This document shows positions 34,119 through 41,942 of a stretch of DNA of 64,000 bases, in pieces. Below the pieces are notes generated by a model, which did no database searches, was not told the DNA's origin, and saw only the letters and a list, made by a program, of their open reading frames with translations. The first letter of the stretch is position 1. Every line of letters starts with the position of its first letter. The stretch spans positions 1-64,000 of the forward strand of contig CASEGL010000005.1 in NCBI GenBank assembly GCA_949287525.1. The letters are read 5' to 3'. A program made the position numbers and the translations under genes. Source of the DNA: an uncultured Rikenellaceae bacterium (lineage in GTDB: Bacteria; Bacteroidota; Bacteroidia; Bacteroidales; Rikenellaceae).

Positions 34119-34211
34119 GGATTACGGGAAAACCAACCCGAATTACGGAATCCGCCCCGTTCCGCACAGCAGATGCCCTCCGCCGGCGGGATGAAACAAC
34201 GCGGATTACGG
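34119..34211. promoter_or_regulatory. Array of 21-bp-phased direct repeats between AraC gene and divergent operon
   Basis: GGATTACGG at 34119-34127, GAATTACGG at 34140-34148 and GGATTACGG at 34203-34211 start 21 and then 63 (3 x 21) bp apart. The last two copies agree further on both sides (CAAC before, ...TCCGCC after). They lie upstream of a -7-like box for the minus-strand operon (TTCCTTTG, 34083-34090). Two direct half-sites two helical turns apart are the usual binding pattern of AraC-family proteins, so this is the likely site of the AraC protein encoded at 34307. Confidence 0.55.
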
Positions 34212-34271
34212 ATCCGCCTACCCCGATTCCGGTTTCGGCCGCCCGGCCGTCGGACAAACCGGACAAACCGC

Positions 34272-34279
34272 TATTTTTG
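34272..34279 (+). promoter_or_regulatory. -7 box for the AraC regulator gene
   Basis: TATTTTTG is an exact TAnnTTTG match 27 bp before the ATG at 34307. No -33 TTG is seen. Confidence 0.5.
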
Positions 34280-34306
34280 CAGCAGGAATCCAAACCGACG
34301 GACATC

Positions 34307-35206
34307 ATGGACAAACAGATACTGCACATCGAAAACGTCTGCGACTACAACGAGCTGTTCGGCATCGAAACGCTCCACCCGCTGGTGAGCGTGATCGACA
34401 TGTCGCAGGTACACCCCATCCGTCACAGCCGTCAGACCTTCGGCTTCTATGCGATCTTTCTGAAAGAGGTCAAATGCGGCGACATGATCTACGGCCGCCA
34501 GTACTACGACTATCAGGAGGGGACGCTGGTCTGCCTGGCGCCCGGCCAGGTCATCGGCTTCGAGGACAACGGCGAGGTATTCCAACCCAAGGGCTGGGCG
34601 CTGCTCTTCCACCCCGACCTGATCCGCGGCACGGCGCTCGGCCAGCACATGCGCGAATACTCGTTCTTCTCCTATGAGGTGAACGAGGCGCTCCACCTCT
34701 CCGAACGCGAACGGGAGCTGGTCACCGACTGCATGCGGAAGATCCGCCACGAACTGGAACACGACATCGACCGCCACAGCAAACGGCTGATAGTCATCAA
34801 CATCGAGGTGCTGCTGGACTACTGCCTCCGCTTCTACGAGCGGCAGTTCATCACCCGCTCGCACGTGAACCGCGACATCGTAGGCCGTTTCGAGCAGCTG
34901 CTCGACAGCTATTTCGCCGACGGCCGCGCCCAGCAGGAGGGGCTGCCTTCGGTCCGCTACTGCGCCGAGGCGCTGTGCCTGTCGCCCAACTACTTCGGCG
35001 ACCTCATCAAGAAGGAGACCGGCAAGACGGCCCAGGAGTACATCCAGTTCAAGCTCATCGAAACGGCCAAGGACCGCCTACTCGACCCCGTGCGTACGGT
35101 GGGACAGGTGGCCTACGAACTGGGGTTCCAGTATCCGCAGCACTTCACCCGCCTCTTCAAAAAGATCACCGGACTCACGCCGAACGCCTACCGCACGCAA
35201 AACTGA
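34307..35206 (+). CDS. AraC-family transcriptional regulator
   Basis: A 299-residue regulator. The N-terminal half (about 20-150) is a cupin-like sensing domain (HSRQTFGFYAIFLKEV, then LVCLAPGQVIGFED). The C-terminal 100 residues form the two-helix-turn-helix AraC domain, with YCAEALCLSPNYFGDLIKKE and VGQVAYELGFQYPQHFTRLF as the two recognition units and the closing GLTPNAYR. It is divergent from the cyclophilin/cupin-CMD/flavodoxin operon and probably activates it through the phased repeats between them. This gene pairing is common in Bacteroidetes. The inducer is unknown. The longer open frame upstream is non-coding in appearance. Confidence 0.93.
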   Translation: MDKQILHIENVCDYNELFGIETLHPLVSVIDMSQVHPIRHSRQTFGFYAIFLKEVKCGDMIYGRQYYDYQEGTLVCLAPGQVIGFEDNGEVFQPKGWALLFHPDLIRGTALGQHMREYSFFSYEVNEALHLSERERELVTDCMRKIRHELEHDIDRHSKRLIVINIEVLLDYCLRFYERQFITRSHVNRDIVGRFEQLLDSYFADGRAQQEGLPSVRYCAEALCLSPNYFGDLIKKETGKTAQEYIQFKLIETAKDRLLDPVRTVGQVAYELGFQYPQHFTRLFKKITGLTPNAYRTQN

Positions 35207-35312
35207 CCGCCGGCCGATGCAGTGCGCAACCCGTTCCTGACAACGCCGTAAGGTATTTTCTACCTGCACAGCGACAGTTTTATCGCAAAATACACCGATT
35301 TTTCATCGTTTT

Positions 35313-35359
35313 TCGGAAGAGTATGTGTACTTTTATACCGTGAAAATATATTCTTCCGA
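35313..35359 (+). promoter_or_regulatory. Inverted repeat flanking the hydrogenase operon promoter
   Basis: TCGGAAGAGTAT (35313-35324) and ATATTCTTCCGA (35348-35359) are reverse complements with one mismatch, separated by 23 bp. The -7-like TACTTTTA (35329-35336) lies inside. The first downstream ATG is at 35372. It may be an operator, a leader hairpin or both. Confidence 0.5.
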
Positions 35360-35371
35360 CTACACGGCCGC

Positions 35372-35617
35372 ATGAACAAACGACGCATAAGCATCTGTCT
35401 GGGCAGTTCCTGCTTCGCTCGCGGGAACAATGTCAATGTGACGGAAATCAAACGCTTCCTTGCCGAAAAAGGATTGGAGGCCGATGTTGTCTTCAGCGGC
35501 CGGCTGTGCGAGGATATGTGCGGCAAAGGCCCGATCGTCTGCATCGACGACCGTGTTTACGAAGAGGTCTCCCTCTCGCTGCTGCACAAAATACTTGAAG
35601 AGGAGTTCAAATGCTGA
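35372..35617 (+). CDS. Thioredoxin-like [2Fe-2S] ferredoxin (HydC/NuoE-C type), first copy
   Basis: An 81-residue protein with the four-cysteine pattern of thioredoxin-fold [2Fe-2S] proteins: Cys9 and Cys14 in ICLGSSCFARGN, and Cys46 and Cys50 in RLCEDMCGKGP. It lacks the N-terminal helical part of full NuoE/HydC. It probably shuttles electrons to or from the sensory hydrogenase whose gene overlaps its end by 7 nt. First gene of the hydrogenase operon, behind the inverted-repeat promoter. Confidence 0.87.
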   Translation: MNKRRISICLGSSCFARGNNVNVTEIKRFLAEKGLEADVVFSGRLCEDMCGKGPIVCIDDRVYEEVSLSLLHKILEEEFKC

Positions 35618-37335
35618 GGCCGGTATATACTGAATCCGACAAATGCAGAAGGTGCTACAAGTGCATCCGCGAATGCCCCGTCAAAGCAATACAGGTCGAT
35701 CACGACCGTATCTCCATCATGCCGGAACGGTGCATCTGGTGCGGCCGCTGCACGGAAGTCTGCCCCACGGGAGCCAAGAAACTCCGTGACGGACTGACCC
35801 GTGCGCGCATGACGGTTGCGACCTACCCTTCGTCGATCCTCGCATTGGATCCCGCCTACATCAGCGAATTCAGCGACATCGCCCCCGAGACGCTGATCGC
35901 CGCCATCCGCAAACTCGGCTTCCGCGGCGTATCCGAAACCGCTCTCGGCGGACAGCTCGTCACTGCCCGTATCCGCAATTTTCTGAACGATGCCCGACCG
36001 GATGTCTATTTTTCATCCGCCTGTCCGGTCGTCGTCAATTATATCCGCAAATACCGGACAGAACGGCTTGACAACCTGATATCGGTTGCCTCGCCGATGA
36101 TCGCCCACGCCAAACTGCTGAAAAGGCTCTACGGCGAGGAGACGCCGATCATCTATGCCGGCCCGTGCATCGGGGCAAAATATGCCGCCGACAAGAACAG
36201 CGACCTGATCGCCGTGGCCATTACGTTCCAGGATCTGCGGGCATGGTTCGACCGCGCCGGCATCGAACTGGACAGGATCGTACCGGATGCCAACGACCGC
36301 TTCATTCCGCACGCGGCCGAAGGAGGGTCGCTGCTGGCCGCCGAAGGCGGTCTGCTGGCCGAACTCGGCGCGCTGACCGGCCAGACGGGTCACATGGCCT
36401 TTTCCGGACTGGATGCAGTCAAGACGATCCTGAGCGACCCCCATCTGCATCCGGACAAACCTTTGCTCATCGAACTGAACGCATGCGAAGGCGGCTGCAT
36501 CAACGGCCCAGGCTGTACGGACCGCACCTCGCCGGCCGCCAACCGCTATACGCTGTTCAGCCGGTGTCCGGCGCATCCGTCGCCCGAACCGGACGAACAG
36601 CCCGACCTCACGGTCAGCTTCCGTCCCGATCCCCAGCCGGAGGAGTCGTTCTCGGAACAACGCATCATCGAAACGCTCGCCTCGATCGGCAAAAACGCCC
36701 CCGAAGACGAACTCGACTGCGGATCGTGCGGTTACGGCACCTGCCGCGACTTTGCCCGCGCCCTGCTCGAGGGACGCGCCCGCAACAACATGTGCATCGC
36801 CTTCATGCGCCGCATGGCACACGACAAGGCCACCGTGCTGCTGCGCACCATCCCCGTGGGCATCGTCATCATCAACGCCAATCTGCGCGTGGCCGACATG
36901 AACCGTGCCTTTGCCTCCGCCGTCGGAGGCGACGCGCTGGCCGCCTACGAACTGTTCCCCGGCATGGAAGGCGTTCCGCTGCAGGAGATCTGTTCGTTCG
37001 AATCCTATTTCAAGACGGTACTGGCCACCGGCGAAGAACTCAAGGAACGGCGCATCCACGAAAACGACAAGACCTGGCTGCTCTCCATATACAACATCAG
37101 TCCGAAGAAACAGGTACTCGGCGTGTTGCAGAATCTGCACGAGCCTTCGGTACGCAAGGAGTGGCTGATCGAGAAGACCCGTGAGGTACTCGGCAACCAC
37201 ATGACCACCGTACAGAAAATCGCCGGCCTGCTGGGCGAGAATGCGGCCTACACGGACGCCACGCTGCGTTCGATCATCGAAGCCTACGACCGGGGCGTGG
37301 AGGAGATCCCCGCCAAACATCCCGCCAAGGACTAA
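35611..37335 (+). CDS. hydS: Sensory-type [FeFe] hydrogenase with PAS domain (HydS-like)
   Basis: A 574-residue protein. Residues 12-22 and 41-51 bind two [4Fe-4S] clusters (CxxCxxCxxxC twice). The H-cluster domain (about 75-320) has ligand cysteines at 138 (SSACPV), 186 (AGPCIGAK), and 292 and 296 (ACEGGC). The proton-relay Cys that precedes the first ligand in catalytic enzymes is Ala137 here, as in HydS sensory hydrogenases. An added Fe-S domain (Cys370, 373, 378, 395) and a PAS domain (about 408-510) follow, then a helical tail. No kinase or cyclase output is attached; the phosphatase gene 18 bp downstream is the likely output. It belongs with group C-type [FeFe] hydrogenases. The H2-sensing role is inferred. 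Confidence 0.87.
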   Translation: MLRPVYTESDKCRRCYKCIRECPVKAIQVDHDRISIMPERCIWCGRCTEVCPTGAKKLRDGLTRARMTVATYPSSILALDPAYISEFSDIAPETLIAAIRKLGFRGVSETALGGQLVTARIRNFLNDARPDVYFSSACPVVVNYIRKYRTERLDNLISVASPMIAHAKLLKRLYGEETPIIYAGPCIGAKYAADKNSDLIAVAITFQDLRAWFDRAGIELDRIVPDANDRFIPHAAEGGSLLAAEGGLLAELGALTGQTGHMAFSGLDAVKTILSDPHLHPDKPLLIELNACEGGCINGPGCTDRTSPAANRYTLFSRCPAHPSPEPDEQPDLTVSFRPDPQPEESFSEQRIIETLASIGKNAPEDELDCGSCGYGTCRDFARALLEGRARNNMCIAFMRRMAHDKATVLLRTIPVGIVIINANLRVADMNRAFASAVGGDALAAYELFPGMEGVPLQEICSFESYFKTVLATGEELKERRIHENDKTWLLSIYNISPKKQVLGVLQNLHEPSVRKEWLIEKTREVLGNHMTTVQKIAGLLGENAAYTDATLRSIIEAYDRGVEEIPAKHPAKD

Positions 37336-37353
37336 CGCCGGAAACACGTACCC

Positions 37354-38535
37354 ATGAGAACGAACGGAGATTTCATCGAGGTAGACTGTTTCCAGCGCAA
37401 CAAGGGAAACAACATCGTCTGCGGAGACACCTTCCTCTCGTACAAGTTCAAGGAGGAGGGTCGGGTCATCAGCGTCCTGTCCGACGGGCTGGGCAGCGGC
37501 ATCAAGGCCAGCGTCCTCTCGACCATCACGGCCACGATGCTGATGAACTTCACGGCGATGAACGAAGACATCGTCGCCGCCACCTCCTCGGTGCTGAAGA
37601 CGCTGCCGCGCGATGCCGTGCGCAAGATCAGCTACTCGACCTTCTGCGTGTGCGACATTGACTGCTTCGGCCGCGTGCGGATCGCCGAGTACGAGAGTCC
37701 GGCCTACTACCTGTTCCGCAACGGACGCTGCGTGGAGATGGACAAGTTCCGCATCCCCGTCCGCCGCGACGACATGGAGAACACGGCCATGTGGCTCTCC
37801 CAGTTCCAGATGGAGAAGGAGGACCGGCTGGTCTTCTTCAGCGACGGCATCAGCCAGTCGGGCATGGGAACCGCCTCGATGCCGTTCGGCTGGGCCGAAG
37901 GATGCTGCGAGTTCATAGCCCGCACCATTGCCGAACAGCCCTCCATATCGGCCAAGGCGCTGGCACGGGCCATCGTCGCCGAAGCTGAAAAGAACGACTC
38001 GTTGCAGCTCAAGGACGACACGAGCTGCTGCGTGATCTACATGCGGCGCCCCCGCAACCTATTGATCTGCACGGGTCCGCCCTTTGATGAGAAGAACGAT
38101 GCGACGCTGAGCCGCACCGTCATGGAATTTCAGGGCAAGCGGATCATCTGCGGCGGCACGACCGCCAACATCATCTCGCGGGAGACGGGACACCCCATCG
38201 AGATCGACATAAGTTCGATCCACAGCGGACTGCCGCCCGCCGCCCGCATGGAGGGCATCGACCTGGTGACGGAAGGCATCCTGACCCTGAGCCGCGTGGA
38301 ACGGCTGCTGGCCGAAGACCGGCGCGAAGCGTCGCCGGACAATCCGGCCGACCGCATGCTGCAGATGCTGGCCGACAGCGACAAGATCACCTTCCTGGTC
38401 GGCACGCGCATCAACATCGCCCACCAGGACCCCACCCTGCCGGTGGAACTGGAGATCCGGCGCAACGTGGTCAAGAAGATCAAGTCGAAACTGGAGCGCA
38501 AATGGCTGAAAGACGTAGACATAAAATACATATAA
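37354..38535 (+). CDS. SpoIIE-type PP2C protein phosphatase
   Basis: A 393-residue protein whose first 230 residues form a SpoIIE/PP2C-like phosphatase: NNIVCGDTFLS supplies the first metal Asp, VLSDGLGSGIKASVLS the second, FFSDGISQSG a third, and LKDDTSCCVIYM the last. The C-terminal part (about 230-393) is a separate domain (GPPFDEKNDATLSRTVMEF onwards) seen attached to such phosphatases near hydrogenases; its role is unknown to me. It sits between the two hydrogenases and probably converts the state of HydS into dephosphorylation of an unidentified serine/threonine target. No kinase or anti-sigma factor lies nearby. Confidence 0.87.
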   Translation: MRTNGDFIEVDCFQRNKGNNIVCGDTFLSYKFKEEGRVISVLSDGLGSGIKASVLSTITATMLMNFTAMNEDIVAATSSVLKTLPRDAVRKISYSTFCVCDIDCFGRVRIAEYESPAYYLFRNGRCVEMDKFRIPVRRDDMENTAMWLSQFQMEKEDRLVFFSDGISQSGMGTASMPFGWAEGCCEFIARTIAEQPSISAKALARAIVAEAEKNDSLQLKDDTSCCVIYMRRPRNLLICTGPPFDEKNDATLSRTVMEFQGKRIICGGTTANIISRETGHPIEIDISSIHSGLPPAARMEGIDLVTEGILTLSRVERLLAEDRREASPDNPADRMLQMLADSDKITFLVGTRINIAHQDPTLPVELEIRRNVVKKIKSKLERKWLKDVDIKYI

Positions 38536-38578
38536 GCGACGATCCGCACGGATTGTCCGAAGAAAATGGCTAAACAAT

Positions 38579-38836
38579 ATGGGTAAAATCGAATTGAAAA
38601 TCTGCATGGGTACGATGTGCTATGTGATGGGAGGAGCCGACCTCAAGGATGCGGTCGATTCCCTGCCACCCGAAGAACGTCAGCTCATCGATGTCAGCTA
38701 TGCCCCCTGTCTGGGGAACTGCAACGACGCAGGCGAACCGCCTTACGTTCAGGTAAACGGCCGTATCATTGCACGCGTCAGCAAATCAAGTCTCATTCAA
38801 ATCCTAAAAGAAGAACTGTACAACAATGCTGTATGA
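38579..38836 (+). CDS. Thioredoxin-like [2Fe-2S] ferredoxin, second copy
   Basis: An 85-residue protein with cysteines at 9 and 14 (ICMGTMCYVMGG) and at 44 and 48 (APCLGNCNDAGE), the same layout as the first-gene ferredoxin but diverged. The CxxxxC...CxxxC pattern and APCLGNC resemble NuoE/HydC C-terminal domains. It overlaps the hydA start by 11 nt, so it is likely an electron-transfer partner or subunit of the catalytic hydrogenase. Confidence 0.87.
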   Translation: MGKIELKICMGTMCYVMGGADLKDAVDSLPPEERQLIDVSYAPCLGNCNDAGEPPYVQVNGRIIARVSKSSLIQILKEELYNNAV

Positions 38837-40250
38837 CAACTATGCCATGCTCACGAAACGTGAGCTGCTGATCCGACTGGTAAAACTGCTGAAGGACAAC
38901 AACCTCGTCGATGGCGTAAAATACGTTCCCGTCGAGATGCGTCCGCGCGACAAGAAAAATATCAGCTGCTGCGTCCACAAGGACCGTTACATCCTGCGCC
39001 ACAAGATCATCTCGATCCTCGGCTTCGACGTGGACAACGAGGAGGACATCGACCTGATTCCGCTGTCGGACTACGCCCAGCGTTCGCTCGACAACAAGAA
39101 CACGAAGGAGAACATCCTCTCGGTGGTACACGAGGCGTGCAGCGCCTGCATGCAGTCGCAGTACTTCATCACCAACATGTGCCGCGGCTGCGAGGCGCGC
39201 CCCTGTATGATGAACTGCCCCAAGGGAGCCATCTCCTTCAAGGGCGGCAAGGCCCACATCTCGCAGGAGGACTGCGTAAGCTGCGGTCTCTGCCAGCAGG
39301 TATGTCCCTACCACGCCATCATCTACACGCCCGTACCGTGCGAGGAGGCCTGCCCCGTGAAGGCCATCTCCAAACAGGCCGACGGCACGGAGCATATCGA
39401 CAAGGACAAATGTATCTACTGCGGCAAATGTATGCAGGCATGTCCCTACGGCGCGATCATGGAGCGTTCCAAGATCATCGACGTTCACAAATGCCTCTCC
39501 AACCCCGACAAGAAGATCACGGCGATCGTCGCTCCGGCCATCTACGGCCAGTTCAACGCCTCGCCGGCCGCCATCCTCGCCGCCATCAAGAAGATCGGCT
39601 TCGATGACGTGATCGAGGTGGCTCTGGGTGCCGAGGATACCTCGCGCAACGAGTCCGAGGAGCTGAAGGAGCGCATCGCCGAAGGTCAGCCCTTCATGAC
39701 CAGTTCGTGCTGCCCCGCCTATGTGGGTTGGGTGGACAAGCACGCCCCGATGCTCAAACCGTTCGTATCGGATACGCGCAGCCCGATGGTCTATGCCGCC
39801 CGCCGCGTGAAAGCCGCCGATCCTGACATGGAGGTGGTGTTCATCGGCCCGTGTCTGGCCAAACGCTACGAAGGCGACCACGTGCCTGAGGTGGACTACG
39901 TGATGAGCTTCGAGGAGCTGGGCGCATTCCTGATCGCCTACGGCATCGACGTGGTAGAGGACGACAAAGTGGAACTCAATCCGGAGGTAACCACCTTCTC
40001 GCGCGGTTATGCCATGGCCGGCGGTGTGCGCAGCGCCATCGCCAACGCAGTCGGCGACCAGTACACCACGATCAACATCGAGGGTCTGGACAAAAAGAAT
40101 GCCGCTCTGCTGAAGGCCATGCCCAAAAAACCGGCTGCCCAGTTCATCGAAGTGATGGCCTGCGAAGGCGGTTGCGTGAACGGCCCCTGCTCGCTCGCTC
40201 CGCTGACGCTCGCCAAACGCCAGATGAAGAAGGCGCTGACCGACAAGTAA
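38826..40250 (+). CDS. hydA: Catalytic [FeFe] hydrogenase (group B type)
   Basis: A 474-residue enzyme that interconverts H+ and H2, expected to evolve H2 from reduced ferredoxin during fermentation. After about 100 residues of unassigned N-terminus come cysteine-rich ferredoxin motifs (Cys119-131, 150-160, 172-176 and 196-206). H-cluster motifs are L1 TSSCCPAYV (proton-relay Cys295, ligand Cys296), L2 GPCLAKRYE (Cys343) and L3 MACEGGCVNGPC (Cys446, 450). The set matches the group B hydrogenases common in gut Bacteroidetes. The maturases HydE, HydF and HydG are not in the window. An alternative ATG six codons downstream is possible. Confidence 0.92.
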   Translation: MLYDNYAMLTKRELLIRLVKLLKDNNLVDGVKYVPVEMRPRDKKNISCCVHKDRYILRHKIISILGFDVDNEEDIDLIPLSDYAQRSLDNKNTKENILSVVHEACSACMQSQYFITNMCRGCEARPCMMNCPKGAISFKGGKAHISQEDCVSCGLCQQVCPYHAIIYTPVPCEEACPVKAISKQADGTEHIDKDKCIYCGKCMQACPYGAIMERSKIIDVHKCLSNPDKKITAIVAPAIYGQFNASPAAILAAIKKIGFDDVIEVALGAEDTSRNESEELKERIAEGQPFMTSSCCPAYVGWVDKHAPMLKPFVSDTRSPMVYAARRVKAADPDMEVVFIGPCLAKRYEGDHVPEVDYVMSFEELGAFLIAYGIDVVEDDKVELNPEVTTFSRGYAMAGGVRSAIANAVGDQYTTINIEGLDKKNAALLKAMPKKPAAQFIEVMACEGGCVNGPCSLAPLTLAKRQMKKALTDK

Positions 40251-40310
40251 CGATTCTCCAAAAAAGCGGGAGGCGAGCCGAAAACTCCTTCCCCCCGCTC
40301 TTTCTGCAAA

Positions 40311-40350
40311 AACCCCGCACGAACCGATGTCCGTGCGGGGTTTCTTTATC
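40311..40350. terminator. Bidirectional terminator between hydA and era
   Basis: A 12-bp perfect stem (40311-40322 with 40333-40344) has TTTCTTTAT on the plus side and TTTTTGC on the minus side. A second, weaker GC-rich stem (AGCGGGAGG...) precedes it at about 40266-40300. Confidence 0.87.
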
Positions 40351-40380
40351 TTATCCGTTGCCGGCGGATGCCGTCCTGTG

Positions 40381-41262
40381 TTACTCCATGTAGCCGAACC
40401 GGCGGAGCTGCTTGTCCGAGTCGCGCCAGTTGTCGTTCACCTTCACGAAAAGCTGCAGGAAGACCTTCTTGTCCAGGAACTTCTCCAGATCCACGCGGGC
40501 GGCCGTCCCCACCTTCTTGAGCATCTCGCCGCGGCGGCCGATGATGATCGCCTTCTGCGACTCGCGCGCCACATAAATGGTCGCCGCAATGCGGTCGATC
40601 GTCGGCTCCTCCTTGTACTCCTCGATGGCGATCTCCACGCTGTAGGGAATCTCCTTCTGATAGTTGAGCAGAATTTTTTCGCGGATGATCTCCGACGCGA
40701 AGAAACGGAGCGTGCGGTCGGTCAGCGTATCCTTCGGATAGTAGGGTTCCCCTTCCGGCAGTTTGGCCAGAATCATGTCGAACAGTCCGCCCATGTTGAA
40801 CCGGTTGAGCGCCGACACGGGAACGATCTCGGCCTTGGGCAGCCGTTCGCGCCAGCGGCCGACCAGCTCCTCCAGCTGCTCCTGCGTGGAGAGGTCGATC
40901 TTGTTGATGACGACGATCACGGGTGTCTCGCCGCGCGCAAGCACATCGACGATCGCCTCCGACGTGGCATCGCCATGCTCCACCGTATCGGTGACATAGA
41001 GGATCACGTCGGCATCCGAGAGGGCGCCGCTGACGAAGTTCATCATCGACTCCTGCAGCTTGTAGGCGGGCTTCAGGATACCCGGCGTGTCGGAATAGAC
41101 GATCTGGAAGTCATCGCCGTTTACGATACCCATGATGCGGTGGCGCGTGGTCTGCGCCTTGGAGGTGATGATCGAGAGCCGTTCGCCGACCAGTTCGTTC
41201 ATCAGCGTCGATTTGCCCACGTTGGGGTTCCCGACGATATTGACAAAACCCGATTTGTGCAT
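40381..41262 (-). CDS. era: GTPase Era
   Basis: A 293-residue ribosome-assembly GTPase that binds the 3' end of 16S rRNA. G1 GNPNVGKST (11-19), G3 DTPG (about 58-61) and G4 NKID (about 120-123) are all present. The C-terminal KH domain contains YVARESQKAIIIGRRGEMLKKVG. It is the last gene of a minus-strand run with thiamin and housekeeping genes. Length and domains are standard. Confidence 0.97.
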   Translation of the reverse strand: MHKSGFVNIVGNPNVGKSTLMNELVGERLSIITSKAQTTRHRIMGIVNGDDFQIVYSDTPGILKPAYKLQESMMNFVSGALSDADVILYVTDTVEHGDATSEAIVDVLARGETPVIVVINKIDLSTQEQLEELVGRWRERLPKAEIVPVSALNRFNMGGLFDMILAKLPEGEPYYPKDTLTDRTLRFFASEIIREKILLNYQKEIPYSVEIAIEEYKEEPTIDRIAATIYVARESQKAIIIGRRGEMLKKVGTAARVDLEKFLDKKVFLQLFVKVNDNWRDSDKQLRRFGYME

Positions 41263-41319
41263 GATATGCGTTCTATGTGACTGCTGACAAAGATAGGCAG
41301 AAATACGGTAGCGCCCGCA

Positions 41320-41931
41320 TCAGCCGGCGAATTTCGCCGCCCGCTGCAATGCCCCAAAGCGGTGCAGCAGCTCCGACAGTGTCTCCGCCCCCCGGTAGCC
41401 CTGCCACAGGTCGCCCAGCACGGCAGCCCCGCCGAAGCCCCACGCCCGCACCTGCGCCAGGTTGTCGGGGGTGACACCTCCCAGCGCCATGACGCGCCAG
41501 TCGATGATTCCCTCGCGCGCGGCGCGGGAGAGTTCCTCTGCCGCAAATCCCGCCCGATAGCCCTGCTTGGAGATGCTGTCGAAAATGGGGCTGAGGAAAA
41601 GGTAATCGAGCCGGTCACGCCACGCCGCCACCTCCTCCAGCGAATGGCAGGAGCGGCTGACCGTACCGGAACAGCCGGTCGGCGGCAGCGGATTGCGGCC
41701 GTTCAGGTGAACGCCGCCCAACCCCCAGCGGGGCTGCAGGTCGAAGTGGTCGTGCAGCACGATCCGTCCCCGCACCGCAGCCGGCAGCGCGACGATGAAT
41801 GCGTCCAGCTCCTCCCGCGAGGCGGCCGATTTGCGCAGATGGAGCCTCCGAAGCCCCTGCGCGAAAAGCGCCGTCACGGCCGCCGCCTCATCGGGCAGCC
41901 ATTCGGGCGCAGTCAGTACGATCAGTTCCAT
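41320..41931 (-). CDS. Thiamine phosphate synthase-like (ThiE/TenI family) protein
   Basis: A 203-residue TIM-barrel protein. It starts MELIVLTAPEWLPDEA, then LRRLHLRKSAASREEL (HLRK replaces the QLREK of classical ThiE), then VLHDHFDL, GGVHLNGRNP, FLSPIFDS and the phosphate loop VMALGGVTPDN. This matches the short second ThiE/TenI proteins of Bacteroidetes. It may couple HMP-PP with thiazole phosphate or act in thiazole handling like TenI; the altered first motif leaves activity open. It starts 11 bp after thiD. Confidence 0.8.
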   Translation of the reverse strand: MELIVLTAPEWLPDEAAAVTALFAQGLRRLHLRKSAASREELDAFIVALPAAVRGRIVLHDHFDLQPRWGLGGVHLNGRNPLPPTGCSGTVSRSCHSLEEVAAWRDRLDYLFLSPIFDSISKQGYRAGFAAEELSRAAREGIIDWRVMALGGVTPDNLAQVRAWGFGGAAVLGDLWQGYRGAETLSELLHRFGALQRAAKFAG

Positions 41932-41942
41932 GGCTTGCTGGT

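Noticed and set aside
39137-39607. A plus-strand open frame within hydA in another frame
   Set aside because: It has no ferredoxin or hydrogenase motif in order; the annotated hydA frame contains every cluster ligand.
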